From Methylococcus sp. Mc7 (GTDB taxonomy: Bacteria > Pseudomonadota > Gammaproteobacteria > Methylococcales > Methylococcaceae): a stretch of DNA of 64,000 nt. Every line of letters starts with the position of its first letter. Position 1 is the first letter of the stretch. Where the stretch lies: NCBI RefSeq assembly GCF_019285515.1, contig NZ_CP079095.1, positions 868,001 through 932,000 of the forward strand, read 5' to 3'. The notes under the pieces are model-generated. The model ran no database searches and had not been told where the DNA came from. It saw only the letters and a program-made list of their open reading frames with translations. Positions 1 to 9,244 of the stretch are shown here, in pieces. Made by a program: the position numbers and the translations under genes.

Positions 1-366
1 CAAGGGCCGGCTGACGTCCTTGTGTGTCCGCTCGAGCTGCTTCTGGACCGAGCATTGCAAATAGATCACCAGGCCCCGCGCCGCCAGATGTTCCTGATTT
101 TCCGGCACCAGCACCGAACCGCCGCCGGTGGCCAGCACGATCCCCTCCTTGCCCGTCAGATCGGCGATGACTTCCGACTCGCGGCGCCGGAATCCGGCCT
201 CGCCCTCGTATTCGAAAATCATCGGCACCGTGACCCCGGTCCGGCGTTCGATTTCCTTGTCGCTGTCCCAGAATTCCAGTCCCAGGGCCCTCGCAAGCAG
301 GCGGCCCACGGTGGTCTTGCCCGCTCCCATCGGGCCTATCAGGAAGATGTTCCGACGGTTTCGCAT
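1..366 (-). CDS. aroK: Shikimate kinase, 3' end cut by the window edge
   Basis: Shikimate kinase phosphorylates shikimate to shikimate 3-phosphate with ATP in the cytosolic chorismate pathway. The visible 122 residues start [21 protein letters not shown], with the P-loop GPMGAGKT at about residues 11-18. A D-S-D element near residue 34 and the GGGS turn near residue 80 fit the shikimate-binding and hinge regions. The frame is still open at base 1, so the last third is outside the window. It lies 63 bp downstream of pilQ on the same strand, the usual pilMNOPQ-aroK order of gammaproteobacteria, and may be read through from that operon. Confidence 0.93.
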   Translation of the reverse strand, partial: MRNRRNIFLIGPMGAGKTTVGRLLARALGLEFWDSDKEIERRTGVTVPMIFEYEGEAGFRRRESEVIADLTGKEGIVLATGGGSVLVPENQEHLAARGLVIYLQCSVQKQLERTHKDVSRPL

Positions 367-429
367 CGTTTCCCGCCCCAAATCAAGCGGGAAATGATAA
401 CACGCGGCGGCACGGCATCCCCGGCGGCC

Positions 430-2592
430 TCAAGGATTCATGGTCGTCTGCTTGACGATCTTCGGCGTAATGAAGATGAGGAGTTCCTTCTTCTTGTCCT
501 CGACAGAATTGCGCCGGAACATGAAGCCGATACCGGGGAGATCGCCGAAAAACGGAACCTTGTCGGTGTTGTTCCGCCGCGTGCCCTCGTACACGCCGCC
601 CAGCACCACCGTTTCGCCGTTGGCCACCTGCGCCACGGTATCGATTTCGCGTTTCTCGATGGCGAAATTGCCGCTGGGCGTGAGCTCGCCCTTGTCATCC
701 TTCTTGATCATGAGGTCCATCAGGATGTGGTCGTCCGGCGTGATGTGCGGCGTCACGTCGAGTTCCAGCACGGCCGGCTTGAAGGACACGTTCTGCACGG
801 GCGTGCCTCCGCCGGTGCCCTGCTGGGTGATCTGATAGGGCAGTTCCACGCCCTGCATGATCTTGGCCTTGGACTGGTCGGCCGTGAGCACCCGCGGATT
901 GGCGACGATCTCGCCGCGGCCTTCCTTCTGGGCCGCCGAGAGTTCGAGATCCAGCAGGTAATCGCCCATGGAAACCACGTACTGCGCCGTACCGTAGGGC
1001 GAGAGCGTGGTGAGCCTCGCCAGGTCGACCCCCAGATCCGTCATGCTGCCGGTGGGCGGCAGCACGCTGGAAGTCCAGTCTTTGGGCCGGAAATCCAGCT
1101 TGGCGCCCAGCTCGCGCAGGAAGTCCACGTTGGCGATCACCACCCGCGACTCGATCATCACCTGCCGCACCGGCTTGTCGAGCTGACGCACCAGCTCGCG
1201 GATGCGTTCGAGGTTCCTGGGCGTGTCCTGGACGATGAGCTGGTTGGTGCGCGGATCGGTGGTCACGTTGCCGCGGCTCGACAGGATCGACTGGGTGACG
1301 TCGTAGGCCTCGGTGGAAGTCACACCCGGCCCGCCGGTCAGCGCCTCCGGCCGCGTGATCGACTTTTCCGCCTTTTCGGTCGTGCCCATGATGACCTTCT
1401 TGATGTCGTCGGCCTTGGTGTAGTTGATCTGGATGATCTCGGTGCGCAGCGGCTCCAGGTCCTCGACGACTTTCATGGCCTCCAGCTCGTCGCGCTCGAG
1501 CCGGTTGATCTCGTCCATCGGAGCGACGCGGATGATGTTGCTGTTCGCCTCCTGCCGCTTGCCCAGTCCTTTGGCCTTGAGCACCAGGTCCAGCGCCTCG
1601 TCCCAGGGAACCTCGTTGAGCCTCAAGGTGACGTTGCCCTGCACGGAGTCCGAAGCCACGATGTTCAGATTGGTGAAATCCGCCAGGATTTGCAGGACGT
1701 TCCGCACAGGTATGTCCTGAAAGTTCAAGGAAAGACGATCGCCGGTAAACACCTGCCGCCGCTTCTTGACTTCCTCCTTCTCCGCACGGCTCAAGGGGCG
1801 CAGCTCCACGGTGAGCAGTTTTCCGGACTGGTAGGACGAGTAATCGTATTCGTCCGAAACCGGAGTGATCAGCAGCCTCGTGCCCCGGCCGACCGGCATC
1901 GCCTCGATCCATTTCACCGGCGTGGCGAAGTCGAGCACTTCCAGCCTGCGCGCCAGCCGGCCCGGCAGGCTGGTGCCGGGGAGGTCGGCGACGACGCTGC
2001 GCCCTTCTTCGCGGAGACTCACGACGGAGTTCGGATCGCTCAGCGTGACCAGCAATCTTCCCTCGCCCTTCTCGCCGCGCCGGAAGTCGACGTTCTCGAC
2101 CTGCGGCCCCCCGACCACCGGTCGTTCGGTCACCACGACCGGCGCCGGCGCAAAGCCGTCGGCCCCGCTCCCGGCCTTCCCGCTCTGCAGGGTCACATAC
2201 AGGTGGCGCCCCGCGACACGGGTGGTGTAGGGAACCGCGGCGGCCAGATTCAGGATCACCCGCGTCCTGCCGCCGGCCGCAATCGCCTGGACCGTTTCGA
2301 CGCCGGCCTGGTGCACCGGGATCGGCTTCTTGTCCAGGCCGCTGCGGACACCGGCCAGATCCAGCGCGATCCGGGCGGGATGTTCCGTGGTGAAGGACCG
2401 AGGTTCCGGCACCGGGCCGTCGAAACTCAGGCGAAGTTGAAAGTTCTCGCCGGGCAGCGCCGTGAAATCGACGGACTGCAAAGCCGGCCCCGCCGCCACT
2501 GCCGCCCCGCCCCAGCACAAGGCGAGGAGGCCCATGATCCAGCACGGCGGAATTCGCCCCCCCGCCAAATATCGAATGACAAACCTTCTCAC
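430..2592 (-). CDS. pilQ: Type IV pilus secretin PilQ
   Basis: PilQ forms the outer-membrane secretin through which the type IV pilus passes. The protein has an export signal (hydrophobic stretch around WIMGLLALCWGGAAVAAG), two AMIN-like beta domains that bind peptidoglycan (about residues 35-120 and 160-255), an N0/STN domain near 285-360 (LNFQDIPVRNVLQILADF), an N1/NolW-like domain and a C-terminal secretin domain ending with VVLGGVYEGTRRNNTDKVP and LLIFITPKIV, which are typical secretin signatures. Both candidate starts are GTG. The upstream one at 2619 overlaps pilP by 17 nt. I chose 2592 because GAAGAGG sits just before it. It is the last pil gene of a tightly packed operon. Confidence 0.95.
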   Translation of the reverse strand: MRRFVIRYLAGGRIPPCWIMGLLALCWGGAAVAAGPALQSVDFTALPGENFQLRLSFDGPVPEPRSFTTEHPARIALDLAGVRSGLDKKPIPVHQAGVETVQAIAAGGRTRVILNLAAAVPYTTRVAGRHLYVTLQSGKAGSGADGFAPAPVVVTERPVVGGPQVENVDFRRGEKGEGRLLVTLSDPNSVVSLREEGRSVVADLPGTSLPGRLARRLEVLDFATPVKWIEAMPVGRGTRLLITPVSDEYDYSSYQSGKLLTVELRPLSRAEKEEVKKRRQVFTGDRLSLNFQDIPVRNVLQILADFTNLNIVASDSVQGNVTLRLNEVPWDEALDLVLKAKGLGKRQEANSNIIRVAPMDEINRLERDELEAMKVVEDLEPLRTEIIQINYTKADDIKKVIMGTTEKAEKSITRPEALTGGPGVTSTEAYDVTQSILSSRGNVTTDPRTNQLIVQDTPRNLERIRELVRQLDKPVRQVMIESRVVIANVDFLRELGAKLDFRPKDWTSSVLPPTGSMTDLGVDLARLTTLSPYGTAQYVVSMGDYLLDLELSAAQKEGRGEIVANPRVLTADQSKAKIMQGVELPYQITQQGTGGGTPVQNVSFKPAVLELDVTPHITPDDHILMDLMIKKDDKGELTPSGNFAIEKREIDTVAQVANGETVVLGGVYEGTRRNNTDKVPFFGDLPGIGFMFRRNSVEDKKKELLIFITPKIVKQTTMNP

Positions 2593-2602
2593 GCGGCCCT
2601 CT

Positions 2603-3154
2603 TCACTTTTTTTCACCACCCGCCTCGGTCAACGTCATCGTGGCGGCGCGCTCCAGCCATCCGCCCTGGGCATCCGGAACGATTTCGACCAGCTCCACCC
2701 CGTTTTCGCTGATGCGCGTGATCCTGCCGAAATTCCTGCCCATGTGATTGCCGGTCCGGACCCGGTGTATCGTGCCATCGGCGGCGCGGACCAGCGCCCA
2801 CAAATTCCCGGACATCCTGACCGTCCCAACCATTCTCAAGGTGTCCAGCTCGTAGCTCTCGAGCTGCTCCTTCCGGCGGGACAGGTCCGGACGAATTCCG
2901 TTGTCCGCGGCCGCAGCCTCGGCTTCGTCGGGCTTTTCGATGGGTTTGAACGGGTCACGCAGCTCGGCCGGGTCGAACAGGAACGGCGACACCGTCTTGA
3001 TTTCCGGCAACGGCTCGACGTTGACTTTCTGGCGCGCCTTGACATCGGCCACATAGCGCCTGAGGTCGGCCAATTCGTCCTCGGCGCAGCCGGACAAGAA
3101 ACCCAGCACCGCCAGCGCCGCCGCGTACTTCATCGGCACCGCCGAACCCGCCAT
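2603..3154 (-). CDS. pilP: Type IV pilus inner-membrane lipoprotein PilP
   Basis: PilP links the inner-membrane PilMNO platform to the PilQ secretin across the periplasm. The 183-residue protein has a lipoprotein signal with lipobox LSGC near residue 22, a linker rich in charged residues, then the motif DPAELRDPFKP typical of PilP, and a C-terminal small beta domain (LDTLRMVGTVRMSG... HRVRTGNHMGRNFGRI). An alternative start 7 codons downstream (MKYAAAL, base 3133) would give a more compact signal peptide. The start overlaps the pilO stop by one base (TGATG), which suggests translational coupling. Confidence 0.94.
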   Translation of the reverse strand: MAGSAVPMKYAAALAVLGFLSGCAEDELADLRRYVADVKARQKVNVEPLPEIKTVSPFLFDPAELRDPFKPIEKPDEAEAAAADNGIRPDLSRRKEQLESYELDTLRMVGTVRMSGNLWALVRAADGTIHRVRTGNHMGRNFGRITRISENGVELVEIVPDAQGGWLERAATMTLTEAGGEKK

Positions 3155-3795
3155 CAGCGCCGCCTGCGCTCAGCCGCCGAGGAGGCCGGTACGGCGCCGT
3201 CGTCGAGATAGCGATAGGTCTTCACCAGCGCCGTCATGACCAGCTCGGCGTCCCCGGGCTTGGGGCCGCCGCCATCGGCGGAGCGCGAGGCGATCTTCAC
3301 GTTATGGACGGTGACGATGCGGGGAAGCGAGGCCAGGCCGCTCACGAAGGTTCCGAACTCCATGTAGGTCCCGACGACCCGGATCTCGATCGGGAGTTCG
3401 GCATAGAAATCCTTGGAAACCTCCCCGCCGGGCTTGAACAGCTCGAACTCGAGGCCGCTCGCCAGCCCGGTCTGGGAAACGTCCACCAGCAGATCGGGCA
3501 CCTGGGTGCGGTCGGGAAGCTGCCGAAGGAGGTCGCCGAAGGTCTTCTCGATGTCCGCAAGCTGCAGTTTGTATTCTTCGAGGTTGACCGCCTTCTTCTG
3601 CTTGATCTCGAAGGTCTCCTTGAGTTCCTGCTCCCTGTGCTGCTGAGCATCCAGTTCGGCCAACTGGGCGCTGGTGTCGAGGTAATACCAGACGCCGGCG
3701 AGCACGGCGCTCAGCATGGCGATGACGGCGAGCTTGACCGGCGTCGGCCAGGACCCGGCATACTCGAGGTCCCAGTTGATCTTCGCGAGATTCAC
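3154..3795 (-). CDS. pilO: Type IV pilus inner-membrane protein PilO
   Basis: PilO is a bitopic inner-membrane protein that pairs with PilN. The 213 residues open with VNLAKINWDLEYAGSWP, then a single transmembrane helix (LAVIAMLSAVLAGVWYYL), a coiled coil of about 45 residues (AELDAQQHREQELKETFE onward) and a C-terminal ferredoxin-like periplasmic domain. The reading frame is open further upstream to 3954, but that extension is a shadow of pilN. The GTG at 3795 gives a GTGA overlap with the pilN stop and starts exactly at the conserved N-terminus, so I use it. Confidence 0.92.
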   Translation of the reverse strand: MNLAKINWDLEYAGSWPTPVKLAVIAMLSAVLAGVWYYLDTSAQLAELDAQQHREQELKETFEIKQKKAVNLEEYKLQLADIEKTFGDLLRQLPDRTQVPDLLVDVSQTGLASGLEFELFKPGGEVSKDFYAELPIEIRVVGTYMEFGTFVSGLASLPRIVTVHNVKIASRSADGGGPKPGDAELVMTALVKTYRYLDDGAVPASSAAERRRR

Positions 3796-4397
3796 GGCGC
3801 CTTCTTGTCCGCCGGGAGGGAGTCTTCGCCGGTCCGGGCCTTGGGGCCCTGTTTCATCCGCAGGGTGAAACGGCTGCCCCCGTCCCTTTCCTTGCCCTTC
3901 ACCTGTCCGTCCTGCTTGTTTTCGATGACCTCCAGGACCGGCTCGTACAGCCACTCCGATCCTTCCAGATTGCGCATGTAGGCGGAAACCCGGGCATTGG
4001 ACTGCGCCATGCCGTTGACCGTGAGGGCACGGTCCTCCTGGGTCAGATCCCGCAGGCGGACCCCTTCCGGCACCGTCCGCGCGATTTCGTCGAACAGATG
4101 CACTTCTTCCGGCCGGCTCAACTGCAATTGCTGGATGATTTCCATCTTGGCCACGAGCCGGCTTTTCTTGGTTTCCAAGTCCCGGATTTCGGCGATCTGG
4201 CGCTCCAGCGCCCCGATTTCGCCTTCGAGATACTGGTTCCGCCGGATCTGGCTGTCGATGGCGGCGCCGATCTGGGTCCGCACCAGCAGCATCACCGCCG
4301 CGGTCAGGGCAAGACCGAGCCCGGTCCAGATGGCGAACTCTTTCTGCCGTTCGCGCCGAAGAGCGGCGCGCCAGGGCAGGAGGTTGATGCGCGCCAT
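3792..4397 (-). CDS. pilN: Type IV pilus inner-membrane protein PilN
   Basis: PilN has a short cytoplasmic N-terminus that docks into PilM. The conserved motif is visible at the start (MARINLLPWRAALRRER). One transmembrane helix follows (TGLGLALTAAVMLLV), then a coiled coil (residues about 50-90) and a periplasmic ferredoxin-like fold. The C-terminal 40 residues are long and charged (KDGQVKGKERDGGS... KARTGEDSLPADKKAP) and look unstructured. Start and stop overlap pilM by 1 nt and pilO by 4 nt, so the operon is translationally coupled. Confidence 0.93.
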   Translation of the reverse strand: MARINLLPWRAALRRERQKEFAIWTGLGLALTAAVMLLVRTQIGAAIDSQIRRNQYLEGEIGALERQIAEIRDLETKKSRLVAKMEIIQQLQLSRPEEVHLFDEIARTVPEGVRLRDLTQEDRALTVNGMAQSNARVSAYMRNLEGSEWLYEPVLEVIENKQDGQVKGKERDGGSRFTLRMKQGPKARTGEDSLPADKKAP

Positions 4398-5458
4398 CAG
4401 TCGAAACTCCGCAGCGCCAGGCCGCAGGCCAGCATCAGGGCCGAGGAATCGTAATTCAGGCGCTCCTGCCGGACCCTCCCCGAAAAACTCATGTTACGGA
4501 AGGGATTCGCAACGACGGTGGGAACCTGCAACGCCGCCTCTACGTAACGGTCGATTTCCGGAATCATGGCGCAGCCGCCGGCCAGCACCACCGCGTCGAA
4601 GCCGCGCTGAGCGGTGGACGACAGATAGAACTGGAACGAACGGCTGATCTGCTGAACCAAAGCGTGTTTGAACGGTTCCAGCACTTCCTCGGCATAGTTG
4701 CCGGGAAGGCTCCCTTCCTTCTTCGCCAGCCCCGCTTCCTCGTGGGTCAGGCCGTAGCGGCGCTGAATCTCGTCGGTCAACTGCATGCCGCCGAAGCCCT
4801 GTTCCCGGGTGTAGATGATGGAACCGCCGTGGATGACGTTGAGCGTGGTGGCCATGGCGCCCACGTCGGCCACGGCTACCGCCCGGTCGCGGAGGGGCGG
4901 CGGAAGCTGGTCCCTGACCATCTCGAAGGCGCGTTCGATGGCGTAGGACTCCACGTCGACGATCTCGACGCCGAGGCCCGCGTTTTCCAGCACCGAAACC
5001 CGGTCTTCCACGTTTTCCCGGCGCGTAGCCACCAGAAGCACGTCCACCAGATCGGGATTCTTCGAGCTCTTTCCCAGCACCTCGAAATCCAGGCTGACCT
5101 CCTCCCTCGCATGGGGGATGTACTGGTCCGCCTCCAATTCGATCTGCGCCTCGAGTTCGTCGCCCCCCAGGCTGGCGGGCATGGTGATGCGCTTGGTGAT
5201 GACCACCGAGCCGGGCACCGCGACCACCGCGTGCCGGAGCGGAGTCCCCGACTGTTTGACCACGGCCCGTACCGCCGCCGACACGTTGTCCGGCTCGGCG
5301 ATCGTGTTGTCGACCACCGTGTTCCGGGGCAACGGCACGACGCCGTAACTTTCCACCTGGTAGCCGCCGTTCTTTCGGCTCAGCTCGAGCAGCTTGACCG
5401 CCGCCGCGCTGATGTCGATCCCCAGCAGGAGCGGTTTCTTTCTTCCGAAGCCCCACAT
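4397..5458 (-). CDS. pilM: Type IV pilus actin-like ATPase PilM
   Basis: PilM is a cytoplasmic actin-fold protein that binds the N-terminus of PilN. At 353 residues it is the normal size. Visible signatures are the phosphate-1 loop LLGIDISAAAVKLLEL near residues 12-27, a second phosphate loop AVADVGAMATTLNV around residue 195 and the adenosine motif VVLAGGCAMIPEID near residue 295. No signal or membrane segment is present. It is the first gene of pilMNOPQ and is divergent from mrcA, so the operon promoter should lie between 5459 and 5735. Confidence 0.95.
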   Translation of the reverse strand: MWGFGRKKPLLLGIDISAAAVKLLELSRKNGGYQVESYGVVPLPRNTVVDNTIAEPDNVSAAVRAVVKQSGTPLRHAVVAVPGSVVITKRITMPASLGGDELEAQIELEADQYIPHAREEVSLDFEVLGKSSKNPDLVDVLLVATRRENVEDRVSVLENAGLGVEIVDVESYAIERAFEMVRDQLPPPLRDRAVAVADVGAMATTLNVIHGGSIIYTREQGFGGMQLTDEIQRRYGLTHEEAGLAKKEGSLPGNYAEEVLEPFKHALVQQISRSFQFYLSSTAQRGFDAVVLAGGCAMIPEIDRYVEAALQVPTVVANPFRNMSFSGRVRQERLNYDSSALMLACGLALRSFD

Positions 5459-5735
5459 GTCTGACAGTCACCGGAAAATTGAAGGGGGCTCGGACAGCCG
5501 CGGCATGCTACTGGAAAATAAAATTATTGATAATCAAGGATACCCCAAAATCGGACCTGCTGGAGGATGGCGCACGGTGATCGTGCCGAAGAAGCCCGGC
5601 GGGATGGTTCGCTCCCTTCGGACAACTGGGGTATGATGCAAACCTTAATATAAAACCGTTCTTCATACAAAATCCTCTCCGGGGAACGCCCCTCGCGCGC
5701 CGACGGGCCTCGCCGCCATCGCCGAAACCAACACC
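5459..5735. promoter_or_regulatory. Divergent intergenic region between pilM and mrcA
   Basis: This 277-bp gap separates two divergent genes and should hold both promoters. It has two AT-rich stretches in otherwise GC-rich sequence, around 5515-5540 (AAATAAAATTATTGATAATC) and 5640-5672 (AACCTTAATATAAAACCG). I could not pick a convincing -35/-10 pair for either gene, so this is marked as a region and not as a site. Confidence 0.4.
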
Positions 5736-8231
5736 GTGGCACTTTTATCCCGAAAGCCCAGAAGGCCCCGCTACTGGCTGGTGACGTTCGAAGTCCTGCT
5801 GGTCGCCGCCCTGGTCATCGGCCTGGGACTGTTCGGCCTCTACCGCCACCTCGAGCCGCAACTGCCGGACATCGCGATATTGAAGGAGGTGCGCTATCAG
5901 ATCCCGATGTCGGTCTACAGCCGCGACGGCAAGCTGATAGCGCAGTTCGGCGAGAAGAAGCGCAGCCCCGTCGCCATCGGCGACGTACCCCGGGACCTGG
6001 CCCACGCGTTCATCGCCGCCGAAGACGACCGCTTCTACGACCACGTCGGCGTGGACTATCAGGGCATCCTGCGCGCCGTGCTCACCTTCGCCCGGACCGG
6101 CGAAAAACGTCAGGGCGGCAGCACGATCACCATGCAGGTCGCGCGCAACTTCTTCCTGAGCAGCGAGAAGACCTTTCTCCGCAAGGTCAAGGAAATCATG
6201 CTGGCGGTCCGGATCGATTCGGAACTGCCCAAAGACCAGATTCTCGAGCTCTATCTGAACAAGATCTATTTCGGTCAGCACGCCTACGGCATCGAGGCGG
6301 CGGCCCAGGTGTACTACGGCAAACACGTGGGGGAACTGACCCTCGGCGAGATGGCGATGATCGCAGGGCTCCCCAAGGCGCCGTCCGCCTTCAACCCCGT
6401 CGCCAATCCCGAGCGGGCGCAGATCCGGCGCAACTACGTGCTGCGCCGCATGCGCAAGCTGCGCTTCATCACCGACGAGGCCTACCAGAAAGCCCTGAAC
6501 GAGCCGATCACCGCCCGCATCCACACCCGCGCCATCGAGCTGGATGCCCCCTACGTCGCCGAGATGGTGCGCGCCGAGATGTATCAACAATATGGCGAGG
6601 ATGCCTACGAGAGCGGCTACGCGGTATACACCACCATCGACAGCCATGCCCAGCAGGCGGCGGAATCGGCCCTGCGGTCGGGCCTTCGGAACTACGACGA
6701 AAGGCACGGCTACCGCAAGGCCAAGGTCCACATCGATCTCAAGCAGATCAAAGCCAAGTCCGCATGGAACCAGGTGCTGGAAGACCAAGGGCCCGCAGGC
6801 GACACCGTGCCGGCGCTGGTGCTCACCGCCACCGACACGGCCGCGGGCCTCTACACGGCGAATCACGGCGAACTCGAACTGCCCTACGACGCCGTCCGCT
6901 GGGCCAAGCCGTTCATCAGCGTGGACGCCCATGGGGCGCCGCCCAGATCGGTCAAGGAAGTGCTCAAGCCCGGCGACGTCATCCGGATCCGCAAGAACGC
7001 CGAAGGCCGCTGGGTGCTGACCCAGATTCCCAAGGTCCAGGGCGCGCTGGTCGAGCTGGACGCCGACAGCGGCGCCATCATCGCCGTCGCCGGCGGCTTC
7101 GACTATCGTCTCAGCAAGTTCAACCGCGCCACCCAGGGCCAGCGCCAGCCCGGCTCAGGCTTCAAGCCGGTGGTGTATTCCGCCGCCCTGGATTCGGGCT
7201 TCACCCCGGCGAGCGTGGTCAACGACTCCCCCGTCTCTTTCCCCGACCCCGCCTCGCCCGGCGGGATATGGCGGCCGCACAACTACTCGATGAAATATGC
7301 CGGCCCCACCCCTTTGCGGGAAGCCCTGGCCAAATCGCGCAATATGGTGTCCATCCGACTGCTGCGCGCGGTCGGCCTGCCCAAAGTGATCGAGCTGGCC
7401 GAAAAGTTCGGCTTCACGCCGGACGAACTGCCCCGCTCGTTCACGCTCGCGCTGGGTTCCGGCACCGCCTCCCCGCTGCGGATGGCCCAGGTCTATGCGG
7501 TTTTCGCCAACGGCGGCTACCGGGTCGACCCGTTCCTCATCAGCCGCATCGAAACCCAGAACGGCCGGCTGCTGTACCAGGCCACGCCCACCATCGCCTG
7601 CATGGACTGCGCCGACGGCCAGTCCGCGGCGAACCGGGCGAAACGGGTGATCTCGGAAGAAGTCCATTACATGATGCACTCCATGCTGCAGGACGTGGTT
7701 CGCCGGGGCACGGCCACCAAGGCTCTGGAACTCGGCCGGTCCGACCTGGCGGGCAAGACGGGCACCACCAACCAGTACCGCGACGCCTGGTTCAACGGCT
7801 ACGCGCCAGGCATCGTGGCGGTGGCCTGGGTGGGATTCGATTCGTACAAGACGCTCGGCGACAAGGAAACCGGCGGACAGACCGCGCTGCCCATCTGGCT
7901 GGAGTTCATGAAGGAGATGCTGCGCGACGTTCCCGAGCGCAAATTTTCCCAGCCGGCCGGGATCATGACCGCAAGAGTGGACCCGGCGACCGGAAACAGA
8001 CTGCCCGCCGGCATCCCCGGCGGGATCGTGGAAATGGTGCCACGGCCGACACCGCAACCCAATTTCGACGCCACGATCGAGGAGCCCGACGCAGCGCCGC
8101 CGGAGTCCCGGGCCGATGCTTCAGGCGGGACGGCGCCGGAATCGGCCCCACCGGAAGATGAAGAAGTGGATGAAACGCCGCCCCCTCCTCAGCCCGCGGA
8201 AACGCCGAAGCCGATGGAATCCTTGTTTTGA
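5736..8231 (+). CDS. mrcA: Bifunctional class A penicillin-binding protein 1A
   Basis: PBP1A polymerises lipid II and cross-links peptidoglycan. The 831-residue protein has a cytoplasmic tail, one transmembrane helix (residues about 14-35), a GT51 glycosyltransferase domain with the catalytic EDDRFYDHVGVD motif near residue 92 and GGSTITMQVARNFF near residue 128, an OB-like insert (about 320-430), and a transpeptidase domain with the SxxK motif in QPGSGFKPVVYSAAL, KSRN and KTGTT. The tail after about residue 770 is Pro/Glu-rich. The start is GTG. Its divergent position next to pilMNOPQ is the usual gammaproteobacterial layout. Confidence 0.96.
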   Translation: MALLSRKPRRPRYWLVTFEVLLVAALVIGLGLFGLYRHLEPQLPDIAILKEVRYQIPMSVYSRDGKLIAQFGEKKRSPVAIGDVPRDLAHAFIAAEDDRFYDHVGVDYQGILRAVLTFARTGEKRQGGSTITMQVARNFFLSSEKTFLRKVKEIMLAVRIDSELPKDQILELYLNKIYFGQHAYGIEAAAQVYYGKHVGELTLGEMAMIAGLPKAPSAFNPVANPERAQIRRNYVLRRMRKLRFITDEAYQKALNEPITARIHTRAIELDAPYVAEMVRAEMYQQYGEDAYESGYAVYTTIDSHAQQAAESALRSGLRNYDERHGYRKAKVHIDLKQIKAKSAWNQVLEDQGPAGDTVPALVLTATDTAAGLYTANHGELELPYDAVRWAKPFISVDAHGAPPRSVKEVLKPGDVIRIRKNAEGRWVLTQIPKVQGALVELDADSGAIIAVAGGFDYRLSKFNRATQGQRQPGSGFKPVVYSAALDSGFTPASVVNDSPVSFPDPASPGGIWRPHNYSMKYAGPTPLREALAKSRNMVSIRLLRAVGLPKVIELAEKFGFTPDELPRSFTLALGSGTASPLRMAQVYAVFANGGYRVDPFLISRIETQNGRLLYQATPTIACMDCADGQSAANRAKRVISEEVHYMMHSMLQDVVRRGTATKALELGRSDLAGKTGTTNQYRDAWFNGYAPGIVAVAWVGFDSYKTLGDKETGGQTALPIWLEFMKEMLRDVPERKFSQPAGIMTARVDPATGNRLPAGIPGGIVEMVPRPTPQPNFDATIEEPDAAPPESRADASGGTAPESAPPEDEEVDETPPPPQPAETPKPMESLF

Positions 8232-8246
8232 GGACCGGAACGGAAC

Positions 8247-8846
8247 GTGAAAACCAAACAAAAGACACGCTCTCATCTGGCATGGGCGGCTGCCCGGCTG
8301 ATGGCCGAGCAGGGCATCGACAACCCCCAGCAGGCGCTGAACAAGGCAGCCGCACGGCTCGGCCAGGCCGATAGACGCCGGCTGCCGGAACCGGAGGAAG
8401 TCGACGCCGCCCTGATCGAGTACAACCGGCTGTTCCGGCCCGCCACTCAGAACGCCGAACTGGACAGGCAGCGCCTCCTGGCCCTGGAAGCCATGGAGTT
8501 TCTCGCGGAATTCGATCCGCGCCTGACGGGCGCCGCGCTGGACGGGACCGCCGGCCGGCACAGTTCGATCACGCTGCACGTGTTTGCGGACGCGCCGGAA
8601 GAAGTCATGCGCAAGCTGCTCGACGCCCACCTGCCGTTCCGGGAAACCTCATGCCGATGCCGGCTCCGGGGCGAGAACATGACGCTCCCCGCCCTGTCGT
8701 TCTACGTGGATGAAACGCCGATGGAGCTGTGCATCTTCCCGGCCACGGCGGCCGGGCGGGCGGTCTCCGCGGGAAACAGGGAGGCCGCGGCGTCGATACG
8801 CGAGCTGCGCGCCATGCTCGGGAAACCGGCCGGCACGAAAAACTAA
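8247..8846 (+). CDS. Conserved protein of unknown function, nucleotidyltransferase-like annotation likely
   Basis: The 199-residue protein starts at GTG, 15 bp after mrcA, so it is probably co-transcribed. It has no signal peptide or membrane segment. The N-terminus is helical (HLAWAAARLMAEQGI), and the middle has the block EFLAEFDPRLTGAALDGTAG followed by HSSITLHVFADAPEEV. I recall this arrangement in gammaproteobacterial proteins labelled nucleotidyltransferase or UDP-N-acetylmuramate-related, but I see no clear GS...DxD catalytic pair. Treat the function as unknown. Confidence 0.75.
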   Translation: MKTKQKTRSHLAWAAARLMAEQGIDNPQQALNKAAARLGQADRRRLPEPEEVDAALIEYNRLFRPATQNAELDRQRLLALEAMEFLAEFDPRLTGAALDGTAGRHSSITLHVFADAPEEVMRKLLDAHLPFRETSCRCRLRGENMTLPALSFYVDETPMELCIFPATAAGRAVSAGNREAAASIRELRAMLGKPAGTKN

Positions 8847-8906
8847 GGGGACGGGCTGAACCGCCCCCCGAGAAACGGCGGGCGAACCGCCCTCGCCCCC
8901 GCTTTA

Positions 8907-9110
8907 TCAGCCGCGGCCGTATTTGCGGCGGAATTTGTCGACGCGGCCGGCGGTATCGACGATCTTCTGCTTGCCCGTATAGAATGGATGGCAGGCCGAG
9001 CAGACTTCGACGTGGAAGTCCTTGCCGATCGTGGATTTGGTTTCAAAGGTGTTTCCGCAACTGCAGCTTACGGTCACCGTCGCGTATTCGGGATGAATGT
9101 CAGGCTTCAT
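8907..9110 (-). CDS. rpmE: 50S ribosomal protein L31
   Basis: L31 is a small protein of the large ribosomal subunit. The 67 residues match in full ([19 protein letters not shown], then [18 protein letters not shown]). Four Cys in the pattern C16, C18, C37, C40 make this the zinc-binding type (C+ form), which bacteria swap for a C- paralogue when zinc is scarce. It stands alone and is divergent from the exonuclease gene, 134 bp away. Confidence 0.97.
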   Translation of the reverse strand: MKPDIHPEYATVTVSCSCGNTFETKSTIGKDFHVEVCSACHPFYTGKQKIVDTAGRVDKFRRKYGRG

Positions 9111-9244
9111 GGTACGAGGCTACTCCAAGGGGCTCGATCGGACGAAATCTGGCATGGTACTGTAATCGGACCACCGCAGCAAGCCGCAATCCCCGGACGC
9201 CCGCCCGACACTCCCATATCCCGTCGAACATCCCGACTCCATCC

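Noticed and set aside
22-2712. Very long plus-strand frame opposite pilQ (896 codons)
   Set aside because: It is the antisense of pilQ in high-GC DNA; His/Arg-rich, no domain, and pilQ is unmistakable.
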